Source: Enterobacter cloacae subsp. cloacae ATCC 13047
GTDB taxonomy: Bacteria; Pseudomonadota; Gammaproteobacteria; Enterobacterales; Enterobacteriaceae
Length of the DNA stretch: 64,000 nucleotides
Reading direction: 5' to 3'
Assembly (NCBI RefSeq): GCF_000025565.1
Contig: NC_014121.1
Location: forward strand, 4,612,216-4,676,215
Within the stretch, counting starts at the first letter, position 1, and each line of letters begins with the position of its first letter. Of this stretch, positions 44,477 to 55,630 are shown piece by piece. The translations under genes were made by a program, and so were the position numbers. The notes under the pieces were generated by a model. It had not been told where the DNA came from, did not search any database, and saw only the letters and a program-made list of their open reading frames with translations.

Positions 44477-44764
44477 GTGTGCTGGTTTCTCTATCTTGTC
44501 CGTACTGCCGATAACGCTCTCTACACCGGGATCACGACCGATGTGGCGCGGCGTTTTCTTCAGCATCAAACGGGAAAAGGGGCAAAATCGCTGCGGGGGA
44601 AAGGAGAATTGACGCTCGCCTTTTCTGCCCCCGTGGGTGACAGATCGCTGGCGTTAAGAGTGGAATACCGCATTAAGCAGTTAACGAAGCGCCAGAAAGA
44701 GCGCCTCGTCACCGGAGACGGATCGTTTGAGGCGCTGTGTGAAAGCCTGATTAGAAGCGATTAA
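44477..44764 (+). CDS. yhbQ: GIY-YIG nuclease-like protein
   Basis: A GIY-YIG endonuclease-fold protein of about 95 residues (E. coli YhbQ has 100), with [19 protein letters not shown] carrying the GIY-YIG-like pair YLV...YTG and the conserved Arg in [14 protein letters not shown]. Role uncertain; related proteins act on damaged DNA. The start is uncertain: GTG 44477 matches the homologue length, while ATG 44435 would add 14 residues; neither has a strong ribosome binding site. Confidence 0.87.
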   Translation: MCWFLYLVRTADNALYTGITTDVARRFLQHQTGKGAKSLRGKGELTLAFSAPVGDRSLALRVEYRIKQLTKRQKERLVTGDGSFEALCESLIRSD

Positions 44765-45254
44765 AATGGTCGTGATACTCCACGAGGCCATTTACGCCGT
44801 TGAGCGCGTCATCCGCCAGACGGTGCACCTGGAAGGCAGTTTCGGTGCCCGGCCAGTGACAGCGGAGATCGTACTGCGCCGCCGGCTCGAAACCCAGGCG
44901 ACCATAGAAAGCAGGATCGCCCAGCGTCACCACCGCGGCATAGCCAAACTCATTGAGCGAGTCCAGCCCTTCATACACCAGCTGACGTGCCAGCCCTTGT
45001 CCACGATAGTGTTCATCTACCGCCAGCGGCGCCATTCCTACCCACTGTAATTCTTCACCCTGAACGGTTACCGGGCTGAAGGCAACATAGCCCACCACCT
45101 GACCTTCGTCATCGGTGGCAACCAGCCCCAGCGTGATCAGGCCGTCTTCGCGGAGATCGTGGACCAGTTGGGCTTCTGCGTCGCTCGCAAAAGAGCGGCG
45201 TAACAACGCATCGATACCCGGTGCATCAATCCCAATTTCGACTCGAATCAGCAT
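44751..45254 (-). CDS. yhbS: GNAT-family N-acetyltransferase
   Basis: A 167-residue acetyltransferase of the GNAT superfamily. The acetyl-CoA-binding motif A is [20 protein letters not shown] (residues about 79-98). Substrate unknown. The start overlaps the end of ubiT by seven bases, so the two genes are coupled; its end overlaps the convergent yhbQ. Confidence 0.93.
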   Translation of the reverse strand: MLIRVEIGIDAPGIDALLRRSFASDAEAQLVHDLREDGLITLGLVATDDEGQVVGYVAFSPVTVQGEELQWVGMAPLAVDEHYRGQGLARQLVYEGLDSLNEFGYAAVVTLGDPAFYGRLGFEPAAQYDLRCHWPGTETAFQVHRLADDALNGVNGLVEYHDHFNRF

Positions 45255-45772
45255 GGCTCACCTACTGAAGTGTGTTTACTGTCAGGCGGGGTTTTCAGCC
45301 CGGCCTCAACGAAATCTGCCATTTGCATTAACATCACGCGCAGCGCTTTTGGCATCTGCTCCAGCTCAATGGCATCCATTAAATTTTTGACGTACAGACC
45401 CAGTTCCGTATCGCCTTCAATGACCAGACGGCGCTGGAAAAAGAGGGTATCCGGATCCTGCTTACGCGCGGCGATCATCAGCAGATCGCAGGCGTCGGCG
45501 CTAAAGCTCACATCCGCGTCGGCGGACTGGCGCACAATCAGCTGGTCATTCTCGACGGAGGTAAACCAGCGCAGACCGATATCACGCACTTCAATGCTTA
45601 ACCAGCGGCCTTCCAGGAACGCCAGTTCGCCTTCCTGCAGCGCCTGGCGGAACTGCCAGCTCAGGAGCTGCTCCAGCACCTGACGTTTAAGCGCGAACGG
45701 CGCCAGTTTTACCGGCACGCTCAGCATTGATGGACCAAATTGTACGAGACGTGAACGCAGTTTATCCAGCAC
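45248..45772 (-). CDS. ubiT: SCP2-domain factor for O2-independent ubiquinone synthesis
   Basis: A 174-residue SCP2-fold lipid-binding protein (formerly YhbT). With UbiU and UbiV it allows anaerobic ubiquinone synthesis. I chose GTG 45772, which has a GGGAG ribosome binding site eight bases upstream and gives exactly the E. coli length; ATG 45814 would add 14 residues. It is divergent from ubiUV. Confidence 0.94.
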   Translation of the reverse strand: MLDKLRSRLVQFGPSMLSVPVKLAPFALKRQVLEQLLSWQFRQALQEGELAFLEGRWLSIEVRDIGLRWFTSVENDQLIVRQSADADVSFSADACDLLMIAARKQDPDTLFFQRRLVIEGDTELGLYVKNLMDAIELEQMPKALRVMLMQMADFVEAGLKTPPDSKHTSVGEPC

Positions 45773-45983
45773 GAGCTTTACTCCCTGATAGCGATAGTCC
45801 GGGTATTTTGCCATATCCGGAGGAGAACATAGCGGCGTAAATCAACAAACCGTCGTCCGGTGTACCTCATTATTGGTGCCATCAATACGCCATTAGCTGC
45901 CTTAAATCAAAAATTGTCGCGTATGGGTTAATTAAAATCCCAGCTCGTTAACATTTTTGCTCTCGACGACATCAGGATAAATT
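45773..45983. promoter_or_regulatory. ubiT-ubiU divergent promoter region, possible FNR site
   Basis: A 211-bp gap between divergent ubiT and ubiUV. CTGCC-TTAA-ATCAA (45897-45910) has a perfect right half of the FNR consensus TTGAT-N4-ATCAA and a weak left half. FNR control of ubiUV is known in E. coli; this particular site is a guess. Confidence 0.35.
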
Positions 45984-46979
45984 ATGGAGCTGCTCTGCCC
46001 TGCCGGAAACCTTCCGGCGCTTAAGGCGGCCATCGAAAATGGGGCCGATGCGGTCTATATCGGGCTGAAAGATGATACTAACGCCCGCCATTTTGCGGGC
46101 CTCAACTTTACGGAGAAAAAGCTTCAGGAAGCCGTTAACTTCGTACATCAGCACCGCCGCAAATTGCATATTGCCATCAATACCTTTGCCCATCCTGATG
46201 GCTATGCCCGCTGGCAGCGCGCGGTGGATATGGCAGCACAGCTGGGTGCCGATGCGCTGATTCTGGCCGACCTCGCCATGCTAGAGTATGCGGCAGAACG
46301 CTATCCTCATATTGAGCGCCATGTCTCTGTTCAGGCCTCTGCCACCAACGAAGAGGCGATACGTTTTTATCATCAAAACTTTGACGTGGCCCGGGTGGTT
46401 TTACCGCGCGTGCTCTCTATTCATCAGGTTAAGCAACTCGCGCGCGTCACGCCAGTGCCGCTGGAAGTTTTTGCCTTTGGTAGCCTGTGCATCATGGCTG
46501 AAGGCCGCTGCTATCTCTCCTCGTATTTAACCGGTGAATCCCCTAATACCGTTGGTGCGTGCTCGCCTGCCCGCTTTGTTCGCTGGCAGCAAACGCCACA
46601 GGGGCTGGAATCTCGCCTGAATGAGGTACTGATTGACCGCTATCAGGAGGGTGAAAACGCTGGCTACCCGACGCTGTGCAAAGGCCGCTATCTGGTTGAC
46701 GGCGAGCGTTATCACGCGCTGGAAGAACCCACCAGCCTCAACACACTGGAACTGCTGCCGGAACTGCTGGCCGCTAATATTGCCTCGGTGAAGATTGAAG
46801 GTCGCCAGCGCAGCCCGGCCTACGTCAGTCAGGTGGCGAAAGTCTGGCGTCAGGCCATTGACCGCTGCATGGCAGACCCGCAGAACTACGCCCCGCAATC
46901 GGCCTGGATGGAGACGCTCGGCGCAATGTCTGAAGGCACCCAAACCACGCTTGGCGCGTATCACCGTAAATGGCAGTGA
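45984..46979 (+). CDS. ubiU: O2-independent ubiquinone hydroxylase subunit UbiU
   Basis: A 331-residue U32-peptidase-family protein (formerly YhbU) that forms a [4Fe-4S] heterodimer with UbiV and hydroxylates ubiquinone precursors without oxygen, using prephenate as oxygen donor in E. coli. Cysteines in GSLCIMAEGRC, GACSPARF and TLCKGRY are the expected cluster ligands. The N-terminus MELLCPAGNLPALKAAIENG is typical. ubiV starts 7 bp after the stop. Confidence 0.96.
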   Translation: MELLCPAGNLPALKAAIENGADAVYIGLKDDTNARHFAGLNFTEKKLQEAVNFVHQHRRKLHIAINTFAHPDGYARWQRAVDMAAQLGADALILADLAMLEYAAERYPHIERHVSVQASATNEEAIRFYHQNFDVARVVLPRVLSIHQVKQLARVTPVPLEVFAFGSLCIMAEGRCYLSSYLTGESPNTVGACSPARFVRWQQTPQGLESRLNEVLIDRYQEGENAGYPTLCKGRYLVDGERYHALEEPTSLNTLELLPELLAANIASVKIEGRQRSPAYVSQVAKVWRQAIDRCMADPQNYAPQSAWMETLGAMSEGTQTTLGAYHRKWQ

Positions 46980-46986
46980 GATAACC

Positions 46987-47865
46987 ATGAAATATTCATT
47001 AGGACCGGTGCTTTACTACTGGCCAAAAGAGACGCTGGAAGATTTTTATCAACAGGCCGCGACCTGCAGCGCCGATGTGATTTACCTTGGCGAAGCGGTA
47101 TGCAGCAAGCGCCGTGCCACCAAAGCAGGCGACTGGCTGGAGATGGCGAAAAGCCTGGCCGGGAGCGGCAAACAGGTGGTGCTCTCTACGCTGGCGCTGG
47201 TACAGGCCTCATCTGAACTGGGTGAGCTGAAGCGCTACGTGGAGAACGGCGAGTTTCTGCTGGAGGCCAGCGATCTGGGCGTGGTGAATATGTGCGCCGA
47301 ACGCAAGCTGCCGTTTGTCGCGGGCCATGCATTGAACTGCTATAACGCCGTGACCCTGCGCCTGCTGCTGAAACAGGGGATGACGCGCTGGTGCATGCCG
47401 GTAGAGCTGTCGCGTGACTGGCTGGTAAACCTCCTGAACCAGTGTGACGAGCTGGGTATTCGCAACCAGTTTGAAGTGGAAGTGTTGAGCTATGGCCATC
47501 TGCCGCTGGCGTACTCTGCCCGCTGCTTCACTGCCCGCTCTGAAGATCGCCCGAAAGACGAGTGCGAAACCTGCTGTATCAAGTACCCGAACGGACGCAG
47601 CATGCTGTCGCAGGAGAATCAGCAGGTGTTTGTCCTGAACGGCATTCAGACCATGAGTGGTTATGTGTATAACCTTGGTAACGAGCTGGCGTCGATGGAC
47701 GGACTGGTGGACATGGTGCGTCTGTCCCCGCTGGACACCAGCGTGTTTGCCATGCTGGATGCTTTTCGCGCCAATGAAAACGGCGCATCGCCGCTGCCGC
47801 TGACGGCAAACAGTGACTGTAACGGATACTGGAAGCGGCTGGCCGGACTGGAGCTGCAGGCCTGA
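46987..47865 (+). CDS. ubiV: O2-independent ubiquinone hydroxylase subunit UbiV
   Basis: A 292-residue U32-family protein (formerly YhbV), partner of UbiU, with its own [4Fe-4S] cluster. Candidate ligands include the cysteine in YLGEAVCSKRRATK and the group in KDECETCCIKYPNG. ATG 46987 gives the E. coli length and start (MKYSLGPVLYYWPKETLE); the frame extends upstream into ubiU and is rejected there. Confidence 0.96.
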   Translation: MKYSLGPVLYYWPKETLEDFYQQAATCSADVIYLGEAVCSKRRATKAGDWLEMAKSLAGSGKQVVLSTLALVQASSELGELKRYVENGEFLLEASDLGVVNMCAERKLPFVAGHALNCYNAVTLRLLLKQGMTRWCMPVELSRDWLVNLLNQCDELGIRNQFEVEVLSYGHLPLAYSARCFTARSEDRPKDECETCCIKYPNGRSMLSQENQQVFVLNGIQTMSGYVYNLGNELASMDGLVDMVRLSPLDTSVFAMLDAFRANENGASPLPLTANSDCNGYWKRLAGLELQA

Positions 47866-47943
47866 AAAAGGCTCACTTTGTTAACAACGGTTATCATTAT
47901 TTAATGCAGTATTAAAGATTGACCGTCGACAAAGTGAGCTGTT

Positions 47944-48951
47944 ATGACTGACAAAACCCTTCCGTTTTCGGTGCTGGATCTGGCGCCGATCCCACAAGGC
48001 TCCTCGGCAAGAGAAGCCTTTTCGCACTCTCTCGATCTGGCTCAACTGGCCGAAAAGCGTGGCTATCACCGTTACTGGCTGGCGGAACATCACAACATGG
48101 TCGGCATCGCCAGCGCTGCCACCTCGGTGCTGATTGGCTATCTGGCCGCGAACACCACCACCCTGCACCTGGGATCCGGTGGCGTGATGCTGCCAAACCA
48201 TGCGCCGCTGGTGATCGCCGAACAGTTTGGTACGCTGAATACCCTCTACCCGGGCCGTATTGATTTAGGCCTTGGCCGTGCGCCGGGCAGCGACCAGCCC
48301 ACCATGCGCGCCCTGCGTCGCCATATGAGCGGTGACATCGACAATTTCCCGCGTGATGTGGCTGAACTGGTGGACTGGTTCGATGCGCGTGACCCGAACC
48401 CGCACGTGCGCCCGGTGCCGGGCTATGGCGAGAAGATCCCGGTATGGCTGTTAGGCTCAAGTCTTTATAGCGCGCAGCTTGCTGCACAGCTGGGGCTGCC
48501 CTTCGCGTTCGCCTCCCACTTCGCACCGGATATGCTGCATCAGGCGCTGCATCTCTACCGCACGAACTTCAAACCTTCTGAAAGGCTGGAGAAACCGTAC
48601 GCGATGGTGTGTATCAACATCATTGCCGCCGACAGCAATCGCGATGCGGAATTCCTGTTTACCTCCATGCAGCAGGCGTTTGTGAAGCTGCGTCGCGGTG
48701 AGACCGGCCAGCTTCCACCGCCGGTGGAGAATATGCATCAGCTGTGGTCAGCTTCCGAGCAGTATGGTGTTCAACAGGCGCTGAACATGTCGCTGGTGGG
48801 AGATAAAGCGAAGGTGCGTCACGGGCTTGAGGCGGTGCTGCGCGAAACGCAGGCTGATGAGATTATGGTTAACGGCCAGATTTTCGATCATCAGGCGCGT
48901 TTGCACTCGTTTGAGCTGGCGATGCAGGTGAAAGAGGAGTTGGTGGGGTAG
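47944..48951 (+). CDS. yhbW: Luciferase-like FMN-dependent monooxygenase
   Basis: A 335-residue bacterial luciferase-like TIM-barrel protein. Conserved stretches include [20 protein letters not shown] and [20 protein letters not shown] and [14 protein letters not shown]. The substrate is unknown. It follows ubiV by 78 bp on the same strand but with its own leader. Confidence 0.94.
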   Translation: MTDKTLPFSVLDLAPIPQGSSAREAFSHSLDLAQLAEKRGYHRYWLAEHHNMVGIASAATSVLIGYLAANTTTLHLGSGGVMLPNHAPLVIAEQFGTLNTLYPGRIDLGLGRAPGSDQPTMRALRRHMSGDIDNFPRDVAELVDWFDARDPNPHVRPVPGYGEKIPVWLLGSSLYSAQLAAQLGLPFAFASHFAPDMLHQALHLYRTNFKPSERLEKPYAMVCINIIAADSNRDAEFLFTSMQQAFVKLRRGETGQLPPPVENMHQLWSASEQYGVQQALNMSLVGDKAKVRHGLEAVLRETQADEIMVNGQIFDHQARLHSFELAMQVKEELVG

Positions 48952-48957
48952 TTTTTT

Positions 48958-49028
48958 GCCCGGTGGCGCTTCGCTTACCGGGCCTACGGGATCGCGTAGG
49001 CCGGATAAGGCGTAGCCGCCATCCGGCA
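48958..49028. repeat. Inverted REP pair (BIME-like)
   Basis: Two opposed REP units (GCCCGGTGGCGC...TTACCGGGCC and GTAGGCCGGATAAGGCGTAG...CCGGC) lie between the convergent yhbW and mtr genes. Confidence 0.87.
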
Positions 49029-49035
49029 CAAAAAC

Positions 49036-50280
49036 TTACTGATATACCGGCAACAGATTAAAGCTCGACAGCACGTGGACCAGCGCGTTACCAACACCAA
49101 ACACCAGAATCAGTGCAATCATCGGTTTACCGCCCCAGACGCGGAATTTCGGGCTACCGAAGCGCTGACGGGATTTACGCGCCAGCAGCGCCGGCACAAT
49201 TGCCGCCCAGATGGTAGCCGCCAGACCGGCATAACCAATGGCGTACAGGAAGCCGTTCGGCCACAGCAGGCCGCCCACCATCGGTGGCAGGAAGGTCAGC
49301 AGTGCGGTTTTGAAGCGCCCCATCGCGGAGTCATCAAAGCCAAACAGGTCCGCCAGATAGTCAAACAGGCCGAGCGTCACGCCGAGGAAAGAGCTCGCAA
49401 CCGCAAAGTTGGAGAATACCACCAGCAGCAGATCCAGACTGCGGCTGTTCAGTACACCGCTCAGCGCCTGCACCAGCACATCTATATTCCCGCCCTTCTG
49501 CGCAATGCCGATAAACTCAGGACGCGGGATGTTGCCCATCGTCCCCAGCAGCCAAATCACATACAGCCCCAGCGCCAGCAGCGTACCGTAAACCAGGCAC
49601 TTGACGATTGTCCGCGGGTCTTTGCCGTAGTACTTCATCAGGCTCGGTACGTTGCCGTGGTAGCCAAACGACGCCAGACAGAACGGCAGGGTCATCAGCA
49701 GATACGGCGTGTACGACGTATTGGTTTCAGCCACGTTAAACAGTGTTGACGGGGTAACGTGCCCCAGCAGGCTACCGAAGGTCAGAAAGAAAGTGATGAC
49801 CTTTGCGCCCAGAACGATGGCCGTCATCCGGCTCACCGCTTTGGTACTCATCCAGACGATAAACGCGACACCCAGCGCAAAGCACAACCCGGCCAGGCGC
49901 GCCGGAACGTGCAGCGACATCTCCGAAAAGGTGTGATGCAGAATCGAGCCGCTTGCTGAGATGTACGCGTAGGTCAGGATGTAGAGCACAAACGCGATGG
50001 AAAGGCCGTTCACCAGGTTCCATCCTTTACCCAGCAGATCTTTCGTGATGGTGTCGAAGCTGGAGCCAATGCGGTAGTTCAGGTTGGCTTCAAGGATCAT
50101 CAGCCCTGAATGGAGCATACAGAACCAGGTGAAGACCAGCGCAGCCAGCGACCAGAAGAACCACGCACCGGACATGACCACTGGCAGGGAGAACATCCCG
50201 GCACCAATAATGGTTCCGCCGATGATCACCACGCCGCCAAGCAGCGAAGGTGACGTTTGGGTGGTGGTTAGTGTCGCCAT
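49036..50280 (-). CDS. mtr: High-affinity tryptophan permease
   Basis: A 414-residue HAAAP-family tryptophan:H+ symporter with about 11 helices, opening with [21 protein letters not shown]. It is the same length as E. coli Mtr. A TrpR operator lies 50 bp before the start, so repression by tryptophan is expected. Third HAAAP transporter in this window, after cyuP and tdcC. Confidence 0.96.
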   Translation of the reverse strand: MATLTTTQTSPSLLGGVVIIGGTIIGAGMFSLPVVMSGAWFFWSLAALVFTWFCMLHSGLMILEANLNYRIGSSFDTITKDLLGKGWNLVNGLSIAFVLYILTYAYISASGSILHHTFSEMSLHVPARLAGLCFALGVAFIVWMSTKAVSRMTAIVLGAKVITFFLTFGSLLGHVTPSTLFNVAETNTSYTPYLLMTLPFCLASFGYHGNVPSLMKYYGKDPRTIVKCLVYGTLLALGLYVIWLLGTMGNIPRPEFIGIAQKGGNIDVLVQALSGVLNSRSLDLLLVVFSNFAVASSFLGVTLGLFDYLADLFGFDDSAMGRFKTALLTFLPPMVGGLLWPNGFLYAIGYAGLAATIWAAIVPALLARKSRQRFGSPKFRVWGGKPMIALILVFGVGNALVHVLSSFNLLPVYQ

Positions 50281-50329
50281 ACAGCCATATCTCCAGTCAA
50301 AAATGTGGTTTGCATTTTAATGTGCTGCA

Positions 50330-50350
50330 CTGTACCAGTACAAGAGTACA
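50330..50350. promoter_or_regulatory. TrpR operator of mtr
   Basis: Leftward TGTACTCTTGTACTGGTACA matches the known mtr operator and the TrpR pattern GTACTnGTnnACTnGTAC closely. It overlaps the probable mtr promoter. A nearby TyrR box is expected but was not marked. Confidence 0.75.
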
Positions 50351-50358
50351 AAGGGAAT

Positions 50359-50389
50359 AAAAAAAGCCCCGATAGTCTTTATCGGGGCT
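50359..50389 (-). terminator. Terminator of deaD
   Basis: Stem AGCCCCGATA/TATCGGGGCT followed leftward by TTTTTTATT, 33 bp after the deaD stop and just before the mtr control region. Confidence 0.88.
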
Positions 50390-50421
50390 GTATATATTAC
50401 TTTACGTCAGAAACGAAAGGC

Positions 50422-52317
50422 TTACGCGTCACCAAAACGACGACGGCTGGTGCCTTCTTCACGACGTGGGCCACGGCTATCACGGCGTTCACCGGAGAAA
50501 CGACGACCTTCACCACCGCGACCTTCGCTGCGACCGCCTTCACGACGCTCGCCACCGAAACCGCGACCACCGCCACGACGTTCGCCGCCACGGTCAGGAC
50601 GTGGCTGTGCATCGCCCAGCAGCTGCATGTTCATCGGCTTGTTCAGGATGCGGGTGCGAGTAAAGTGCTGCAGTACTTCGCCCGGCATGCCTTTTGGCAG
50701 CTCGATGGTGGAGTGAGATGCGAACAGCTTGATGTTACCGATGTAACGGCTGCTGATGTCGCCTTCGTTCGCGATCGCGCCAACGATATGACGAACTTCA
50801 ACACCATCATCACGGCCCACTTCAATGCGGTACAGTTCCATTTCGCCAGCGTCACGACGCTCACGACGTGGACGGTCTTCGCCACCACGCTCTGAACGGT
50901 CACCACGTGGGCCACGATCGTTACGGTCACCACGGCGTTCGAAGCGATCGTCACGATCGCGGAACTCACGACGAGGACGCATCGGTGCATCTGGTGGCAC
51001 GATCAGGGTACGTTCGCCCTGTGCCATCTTCAGCAGTGCTGCAGCCAGCGTTTCGATATCCAGCTCTTCGCCTTCAGCGGTTGGCTGAATCTGCGCCAGC
51101 AGCGCACGGTACTGATCCAGATCGCTGCTTTCCAGCTGCTGCTGGACTTTCGCGGCGAATTTTTCCAGACGGCGTTTGCCCAGCAGTTCTGCGTTTGGCA
51201 GCTCCGCTTCCGGAATGGTCAGCTTCATGGTGCGTTCAATGTTACGCAGCAGACGACGCTCGCGGTTCTCAACGAACAGCAGGGCACGACCCGCACGACC
51301 TGCACGACCGGTACGGCCGATACGGTGAACGTAAGACTCAGAGTCCATTGGGATGTCGTAGTTTACAACCAGGCTGATACGCTCAACGTCCAGACCACGT
51401 GCTGCCACGTCGGTTGCAATCAGGATATCCAGACGACCGTCTTTCAGACGCTCCAGCGTCTGCTCACGCAGAGCCTGGTTCATGTCGCCATTCAGCGCTG
51501 CGCTGTTGTAGCCGTTACGCTCCAGGGCTTCAGCCACTTCCAGGGTCGCGTTTTTGGTACGAACGAAGATAATCGCCGCATCAAAATCTTCCGCTTCCAG
51601 GAAACGCACCAGCGCTTCGTTTTTGCGCATGCCGTACACAGACCAGTAGCTCTGGCTGATGTCCGGGCGAGTGGTAACGCTGGACTGAATGCGCACTTCC
51701 TGCGGCTCTTTCATGAAGCGGCGGGTAATGCGACGGATTGCTTCTGGCATGGTGGCAGAGAACAGAGCGGTCTGATGACCTTCCGGGATCTGCGCCATGA
51801 TGGTTTCTACGTCTTCGATGAAGCCCATACGCAGCATTTCGTCGGCTTCATCCAGTACCAGACCGCTCAGTTTAGAGAGATCCAGTGTACCGCGCTTCAG
51901 GTGATCCAGCAGACGGCCCGGCGTACCGACAACAATCTGTGGGCCCTGGCGCAGGGCGCGTAACTGCACGTCATAACGCTGGCCGCCGTACAGGGCTACC
52001 ACGTTTACGCCGCGCATGTGTTTAGAGAATTCCGTCATCGCTTCCGCAACCTGAACCGCCAGTTCACGGGTTGGAGCCAGGACGAGGATCTGCGGTGCAC
52101 GCAGGTCCGGATCAATGTTGTTCAGAAGCGGCAGCGAGAATGCTGCGGTTTTGCCGCTACCAGTCTGGGCCATGCCCAGCACGTCACGACCAGAGAGCAG
52201 ATGTGGGATACATTCTGCCTGGATCGGAGATGGTTTTTCGTAACCGAGATCGTTAAGAGCTTCAAGGATAGGAGCCTTCAGGCCCAGATCTGCAAAAGTG
52301 GTTTCGAATTCAGCCAT
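50422..52317 (-). CDS. deaD: DEAD-box RNA helicase, cold shock and ribosome assembly
   Basis: A 631-residue ATP-dependent RNA helicase (CsdA; E. coli 629). Helicase motifs appear in order: [60 protein letters not shown] and [14 protein letters not shown] DbpA-type RNA-binding domain (about 480-555) and an Arg/Gly-rich tail (about 570-631) follow. ATG 52317 gives the conserved [11 protein letters not shown] start. It overlaps the small gene yrbN by eight bases, suggesting coupled translation. Confidence 0.97.
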   Translation of the reverse strand: MAEFETTFADLGLKAPILEALNDLGYEKPSPIQAECIPHLLSGRDVLGMAQTGSGKTAAFSLPLLNNIDPDLRAPQILVLAPTRELAVQVAEAMTEFSKHMRGVNVVALYGGQRYDVQLRALRQGPQIVVGTPGRLLDHLKRGTLDLSKLSGLVLDEADEMLRMGFIEDVETIMAQIPEGHQTALFSATMPEAIRRITRRFMKEPQEVRIQSSVTTRPDISQSYWSVYGMRKNEALVRFLEAEDFDAAIIFVRTKNATLEVAEALERNGYNSAALNGDMNQALREQTLERLKDGRLDILIATDVAARGLDVERISLVVNYDIPMDSESYVHRIGRTGRAGRAGRALLFVENRERRLLRNIERTMKLTIPEAELPNAELLGKRRLEKFAAKVQQQLESSDLDQYRALLAQIQPTAEGEELDIETLAAALLKMAQGERTLIVPPDAPMRPRREFRDRDDRFERRGDRNDRGPRGDRSERGGEDRPRRERRDAGEMELYRIEVGRDDGVEVRHIVGAIANEGDISSRYIGNIKLFASHSTIELPKGMPGEVLQHFTRTRILNKPMNMQLLGDAQPRPDRGGERRGGGRGFGGERREGGRSEGRGGEGRRFSGERRDSRGPRREEGTSRRRFGDA

Positions 52318-52390
52318 GTAGTACGAGTGCCTCAATGTCAATGGCGGCCAGTCTACTTAGCTCATCGTGAAAATGATCTGCAATTTTCAT
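52310..52390 (-). CDS. yrbN: Small protein YrbN
   Basis: A 26-codon reading frame, [20 protein letters not shown] followed by ALVLHG, starting at ATG 52390 and ending in a TGA that overlaps the deaD ATG by eight bases. It matches the E. coli small protein YrbN in length, position between nlpI and deaD, and sequence character, and would be translated directly before deaD. Function unknown; translational coupling to deaD is a likely role. Confidence 0.85.
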   Translation of the reverse strand: MKIADHFHDELSRLAAIDIEALVLHG

Positions 52391-52498
52391 TGAAAAGTGT
52401 GAACCGGCTCAAATTAGGTGTATTGACGAACAACAACGCCCTCACCAGTGAAGGTGATGGCAATCAAAAAGATTACGGGCTGATGTTTATGTCGTCAG

Positions 52499-53383
52499 CT
52501 ATTGCTGGTCCGATTCTGCCAGGTCATCTTGCTCCTGGCCCAAGAGCGATAATTCCAACAATGCATAACGGTGCTCAACGAAGTTGTGTACGTTGTTAGC
52601 AACCGCTAATTTGAACAGTGCCGTAGCGCTGTCCTTATCCCCCAGACTTAGGTAGTACTTACCTAAATAGAAGTTGGTTTCACTGAGATGCTCAGCGAGC
52701 GAGGTGTTATCCGTTGCGTCCGCCTTGAGGCGTTCCATCAGCGTTGCTTCGCTAATGTTGCCCAGGTAGAACTCGACAATGTTCCATCCCCACTGTTCCT
52801 TGTCCGATTTGTCGAAGCGCTGTTTCAGTGCCTCTTTTGCCTGCTTCTCATCGAGCTTCTGCTCAACGATGTAAAGCCACAGGCTACGGAAAGGATCATT
52901 AGGATCGTCTTGATAAAACGCCAGCAGATCATCTTGCGCTAACTTATCACGACCGCCGTAATACAATGCGATACCGCGATTCAAGTGCGCGTAGTTGTAA
53001 GTTGGATCAAGCTCAAGTACAGAATCAAACGCTTCATAGGCAGCATCAAAATTGCCTGCCTGCGTTAAATAAATGCCTAAGTAATTGAATACTTCAGGCA
53101 TATCAGGTCGGATAGCCAGCGCTTGTGAGAAATCATTTCGCGCTAATGCCCTCAGACCGAGACTATCATACAACACTCCGCGCTCATATAAAAGCTGTGC
53201 GCGTTCGTCATCGGTTAAAGCCCGACTGGCAAGAATTTGTTCCATGCGTGCCAGAATCACTTCCTGCTGCAAAGTCGGTTGCAATGGCACTGCGAGGACT
53301 TCGCTCTTACGCCAGGCAGAGTTGCTGCATCCTGCCAGCGTTAAAGCTGTCGCAACGAAACACCAGCGCAAAAAAGGCTTCAT
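52499..53383 (-). CDS. nlpI: TPR lipoprotein, adaptor of peptidoglycan hydrolases
   Basis: A 294-residue outer membrane lipoprotein with lipobox LTLAGC (Cys19) and several tetratricopeptide repeats (from about residue 60 to 200, e.g. [20 protein letters not shown]). In E. coli it brings endopeptidases such as MepS to the Prc protease. ATG 53383 is chosen for the lipoprotein signal [19 protein letters not shown]; the frame extends 33 codons upstream. Almost identical to E. coli NlpI. Confidence 0.97.
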   Translation of the reverse strand: MKPFLRWCFVATALTLAGCSNSAWRKSEVLAVPLQPTLQQEVILARMEQILASRALTDDERAQLLYERGVLYDSLGLRALARNDFSQALAIRPDMPEVFNYLGIYLTQAGNFDAAYEAFDSVLELDPTYNYAHLNRGIALYYGGRDKLAQDDLLAFYQDDPNDPFRSLWLYIVEQKLDEKQAKEALKQRFDKSDKEQWGWNIVEFYLGNISEATLMERLKADATDNTSLAEHLSETNFYLGKYYLSLGDKDSATALFKLAVANNVHNFVEHRYALLELSLLGQEQDDLAESDQQ

Positions 53384-53459
53384 TTCCCACTCCCGAAGAC
53401 AACTATTGGATGAACGTCCTGTCCCCCGGCGGCTTAACAAGGCGTCCTGCCTGATAATG

Positions 53460-53480
53460 GCCCTCCGCGATGCGGAGGGC
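53460..53480 (-). terminator. Hairpin between pnp and nlpI
   Basis: Perfect stem GCCCTCCGC/GCGGAGGGC just after the pnp stop. There is no clear T-run leftward, so it may be a weak terminator or RNA-stabilising hairpin that lets transcription enter nlpI. Confidence 0.6.
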
Positions 53481-53491
53481 AAATGGCAACC

Positions 53492-55630
53492 TTACTCGCC
53501 TTGCTGTTCTGCTGCCGGTGCTTCTGGCGCAGCAGCTGGCTGAGACTGCTCGGTTGCTTCTTTAATGCTCAGACGGATACGGCCCTGGCGGTCAACTTCC
53601 AGAACTTTAACCGGTACTTCCTGACCCATCTGCAGGTAATCGGTCACTTTCTCAACGCGCTTGTCAGCGATTTGAGAGATGTGTACCAGACCTTCTTTAC
53701 CGCCACCGATGGCAACGAACGCGCCAAAGTCAACGATACGGGTCACTTTACCATTGTAGATACGTCCCACTTCGATTTCTGCAGTGATTTCTTCGATGCG
53801 ACGAATCGCGAATTTCGCTTTTTCGCCGTCGGTCGCTGCGATCTTCACCGTACCGTCATCTTCGATTTCAATGGTGGTGCCGGTCTCTTCGGTCAGCGCA
53901 CGGATCACGGAACCGCCCTTACCGATAACATCTTTGATCTTGTCTGGATTGATCTTGATGGTGTGAATACGCGGAGCGAACTCGGAGATATCACCGCGTG
54001 GCGCGTTGATAGCCTGTTCCATCACGCCCAGGATGTGCAGACGCGCACCTTTAGCCTGGTTCAGAGCAACCTGCATGATCTCTTTGGTGATACCTTCAAT
54101 TTTGATATCCATCTGCAGTGCAGAGATACCGTCGCGGGAACCCGCCACTTTGAAGTCCATATCGCCCAGGTGGTCTTCGTCGCCCAGAATGTCAGACAGA
54201 ACAACAAAGTTGTCGCCCTCTTTCACCAGACCCATTGCGATACCCGCAACGGCGGCTTTGATTGGCACGCCTGCATCCATCAGCGCCAGAGAGGCACCAC
54301 ACACGGAAGCCATGGAAGAAGAACCGTTGGATTCGGTGATTTCAGAAACCACACGAACGGTGTACGGGAATTTGTCTGCGTCTGGCATCACTGCCAGCAC
54401 GCCGCGCTTCGCCAGACGACCGTGACCAATTTCACGACGCTTAGGCGAACCCACCATACCGGTTTCCCCTACGGAGTACGGAGGGAAGTTATAGTGGAAC
54501 AGGAAGCTGTCAGTGCGCTCGCCCATCAGTTCGTCGATGATCTGTGCGTCACGTGCAGTACCCAGGGTCGCGGTAACCAGCGCCTGCGTTTCGCCACGGG
54601 TGAACAGCGCAGAACCGTGAGTACGTGGCAGTACGCCAGTACGTACGTCCAGACCACGGATCATGTCTTTTTCACGGCCATCGATACGCGGCTCGCCAGC
54701 CAGTACGCGGCTACGAACAACGTTTTTCTCGATTGCGTGCAGAATTTCGCTCAGCTCGTTAGCGTCCAGCGTTTCGTCTTCAGCAACCAGCGTGGCGATG
54801 GTTTCGTCTTTGATCACGTCAACCTGAGCATAACGCTCCTGCTTGTCGGTGATACGGTACGCATCGCTCAGACGCGCTTCAGCCAGTGCAGCAACGCGTG
54901 CGTTCAGCGCGTCGTTAGCGGCTTCAGGCTGCCAGTCCCAACGCGGTTTACCGGCTTCTTTCACCAGCTCGTTGATGTTCTGGATAACAACCTGCTGTTG
55001 GTCGTGGCCGAAGACCACAGCGCCCAGCATCTGGTCTTCGCTCAGCAGCTCTGCTTCAGACTCAACCATCAGAACGGCGGCTTCCGTACCGGCAACAACC
55101 AGGTCCAGCTTACTTTCTTTCAGCTCTTCCTGAGTCGGGTTCAGCACGTACTGGTCGTTGATGTAACCAACGCGCGCGGCACCGATAGGACCATTGAATG
55201 GAATACCGGACAGAGACAGCGCAGCGGAGGCACCGATCATCGCAACGATATCCGGGTTAACCTGTGGGTTAACGGAAACCACGGTCGCGATAACCTGCAC
55301 TTCGTTTACAAAGCCTTCCGGGAACAGCGGACGAACCGGGCGGTCAATCAGACGCGCGATCAGGGTTTCGCCTTCGCTTGGGCGGCCTTCACGACGGAAG
55401 AAGCCACCCGGGATTTTACCGGCAGCGTAAGTACGCTCCTGGTAGTTAACGGTCAGTGGGAAGAAGTCCTGACCTGGTTTAGCTTTTTTCTGGCCAACAA
55501 CGGTCACGAATACCGCGGTGTCATCCATGCTTACCATAACGGCAGCAGTAGCCTGACGTGCCATCATGCCGGTTTCCAGCGTGACGGTATGCTGACCATA
55601 CTGGAATTTACGAACGATCGGATTCAGCAA
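53492..55630 (-). CDS. pnp: Polynucleotide phosphorylase
   Basis: A 712-residue phosphorolytic 3'-5' exoribonuclease and RNA degradosome component (E. coli 711). Two RNase PH domains (about 1-220 and 310-550) are followed by KH ([18 protein letters not shown]) and S1 ([20 protein letters not shown]) domains and an Ala/Pro/Gln tail. It begins at TTG 55630, as in E. coli. Autoregulation through a processed leader hairpin is known for the family; the 242-bp leader lies between rpsO and pnp. Confidence 0.98.
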   Translation of the reverse strand: MLNPIVRKFQYGQHTVTLETGMMARQATAAVMVSMDDTAVFVTVVGQKKAKPGQDFFPLTVNYQERTYAAGKIPGGFFRREGRPSEGETLIARLIDRPVRPLFPEGFVNEVQVIATVVSVNPQVNPDIVAMIGASAALSLSGIPFNGPIGAARVGYINDQYVLNPTQEELKESKLDLVVAGTEAAVLMVESEAELLSEDQMLGAVVFGHDQQQVVIQNINELVKEAGKPRWDWQPEAANDALNARVAALAEARLSDAYRITDKQERYAQVDVIKDETIATLVAEDETLDANELSEILHAIEKNVVRSRVLAGEPRIDGREKDMIRGLDVRTGVLPRTHGSALFTRGETQALVTATLGTARDAQIIDELMGERTDSFLFHYNFPPYSVGETGMVGSPKRREIGHGRLAKRGVLAVMPDADKFPYTVRVVSEITESNGSSSMASVCGASLALMDAGVPIKAAVAGIAMGLVKEGDNFVVLSDILGDEDHLGDMDFKVAGSRDGISALQMDIKIEGITKEIMQVALNQAKGARLHILGVMEQAINAPRGDISEFAPRIHTIKINPDKIKDVIGKGGSVIRALTEETGTTIEIEDDGTVKIAATDGEKAKFAIRRIEEITAEIEVGRIYNGKVTRIVDFGAFVAIGGGKEGLVHISQIADKRVEKVTDYLQMGQEVPVKVLEVDRQGRIRLSIKEATEQSQPAAAPEAPAAEQQGE

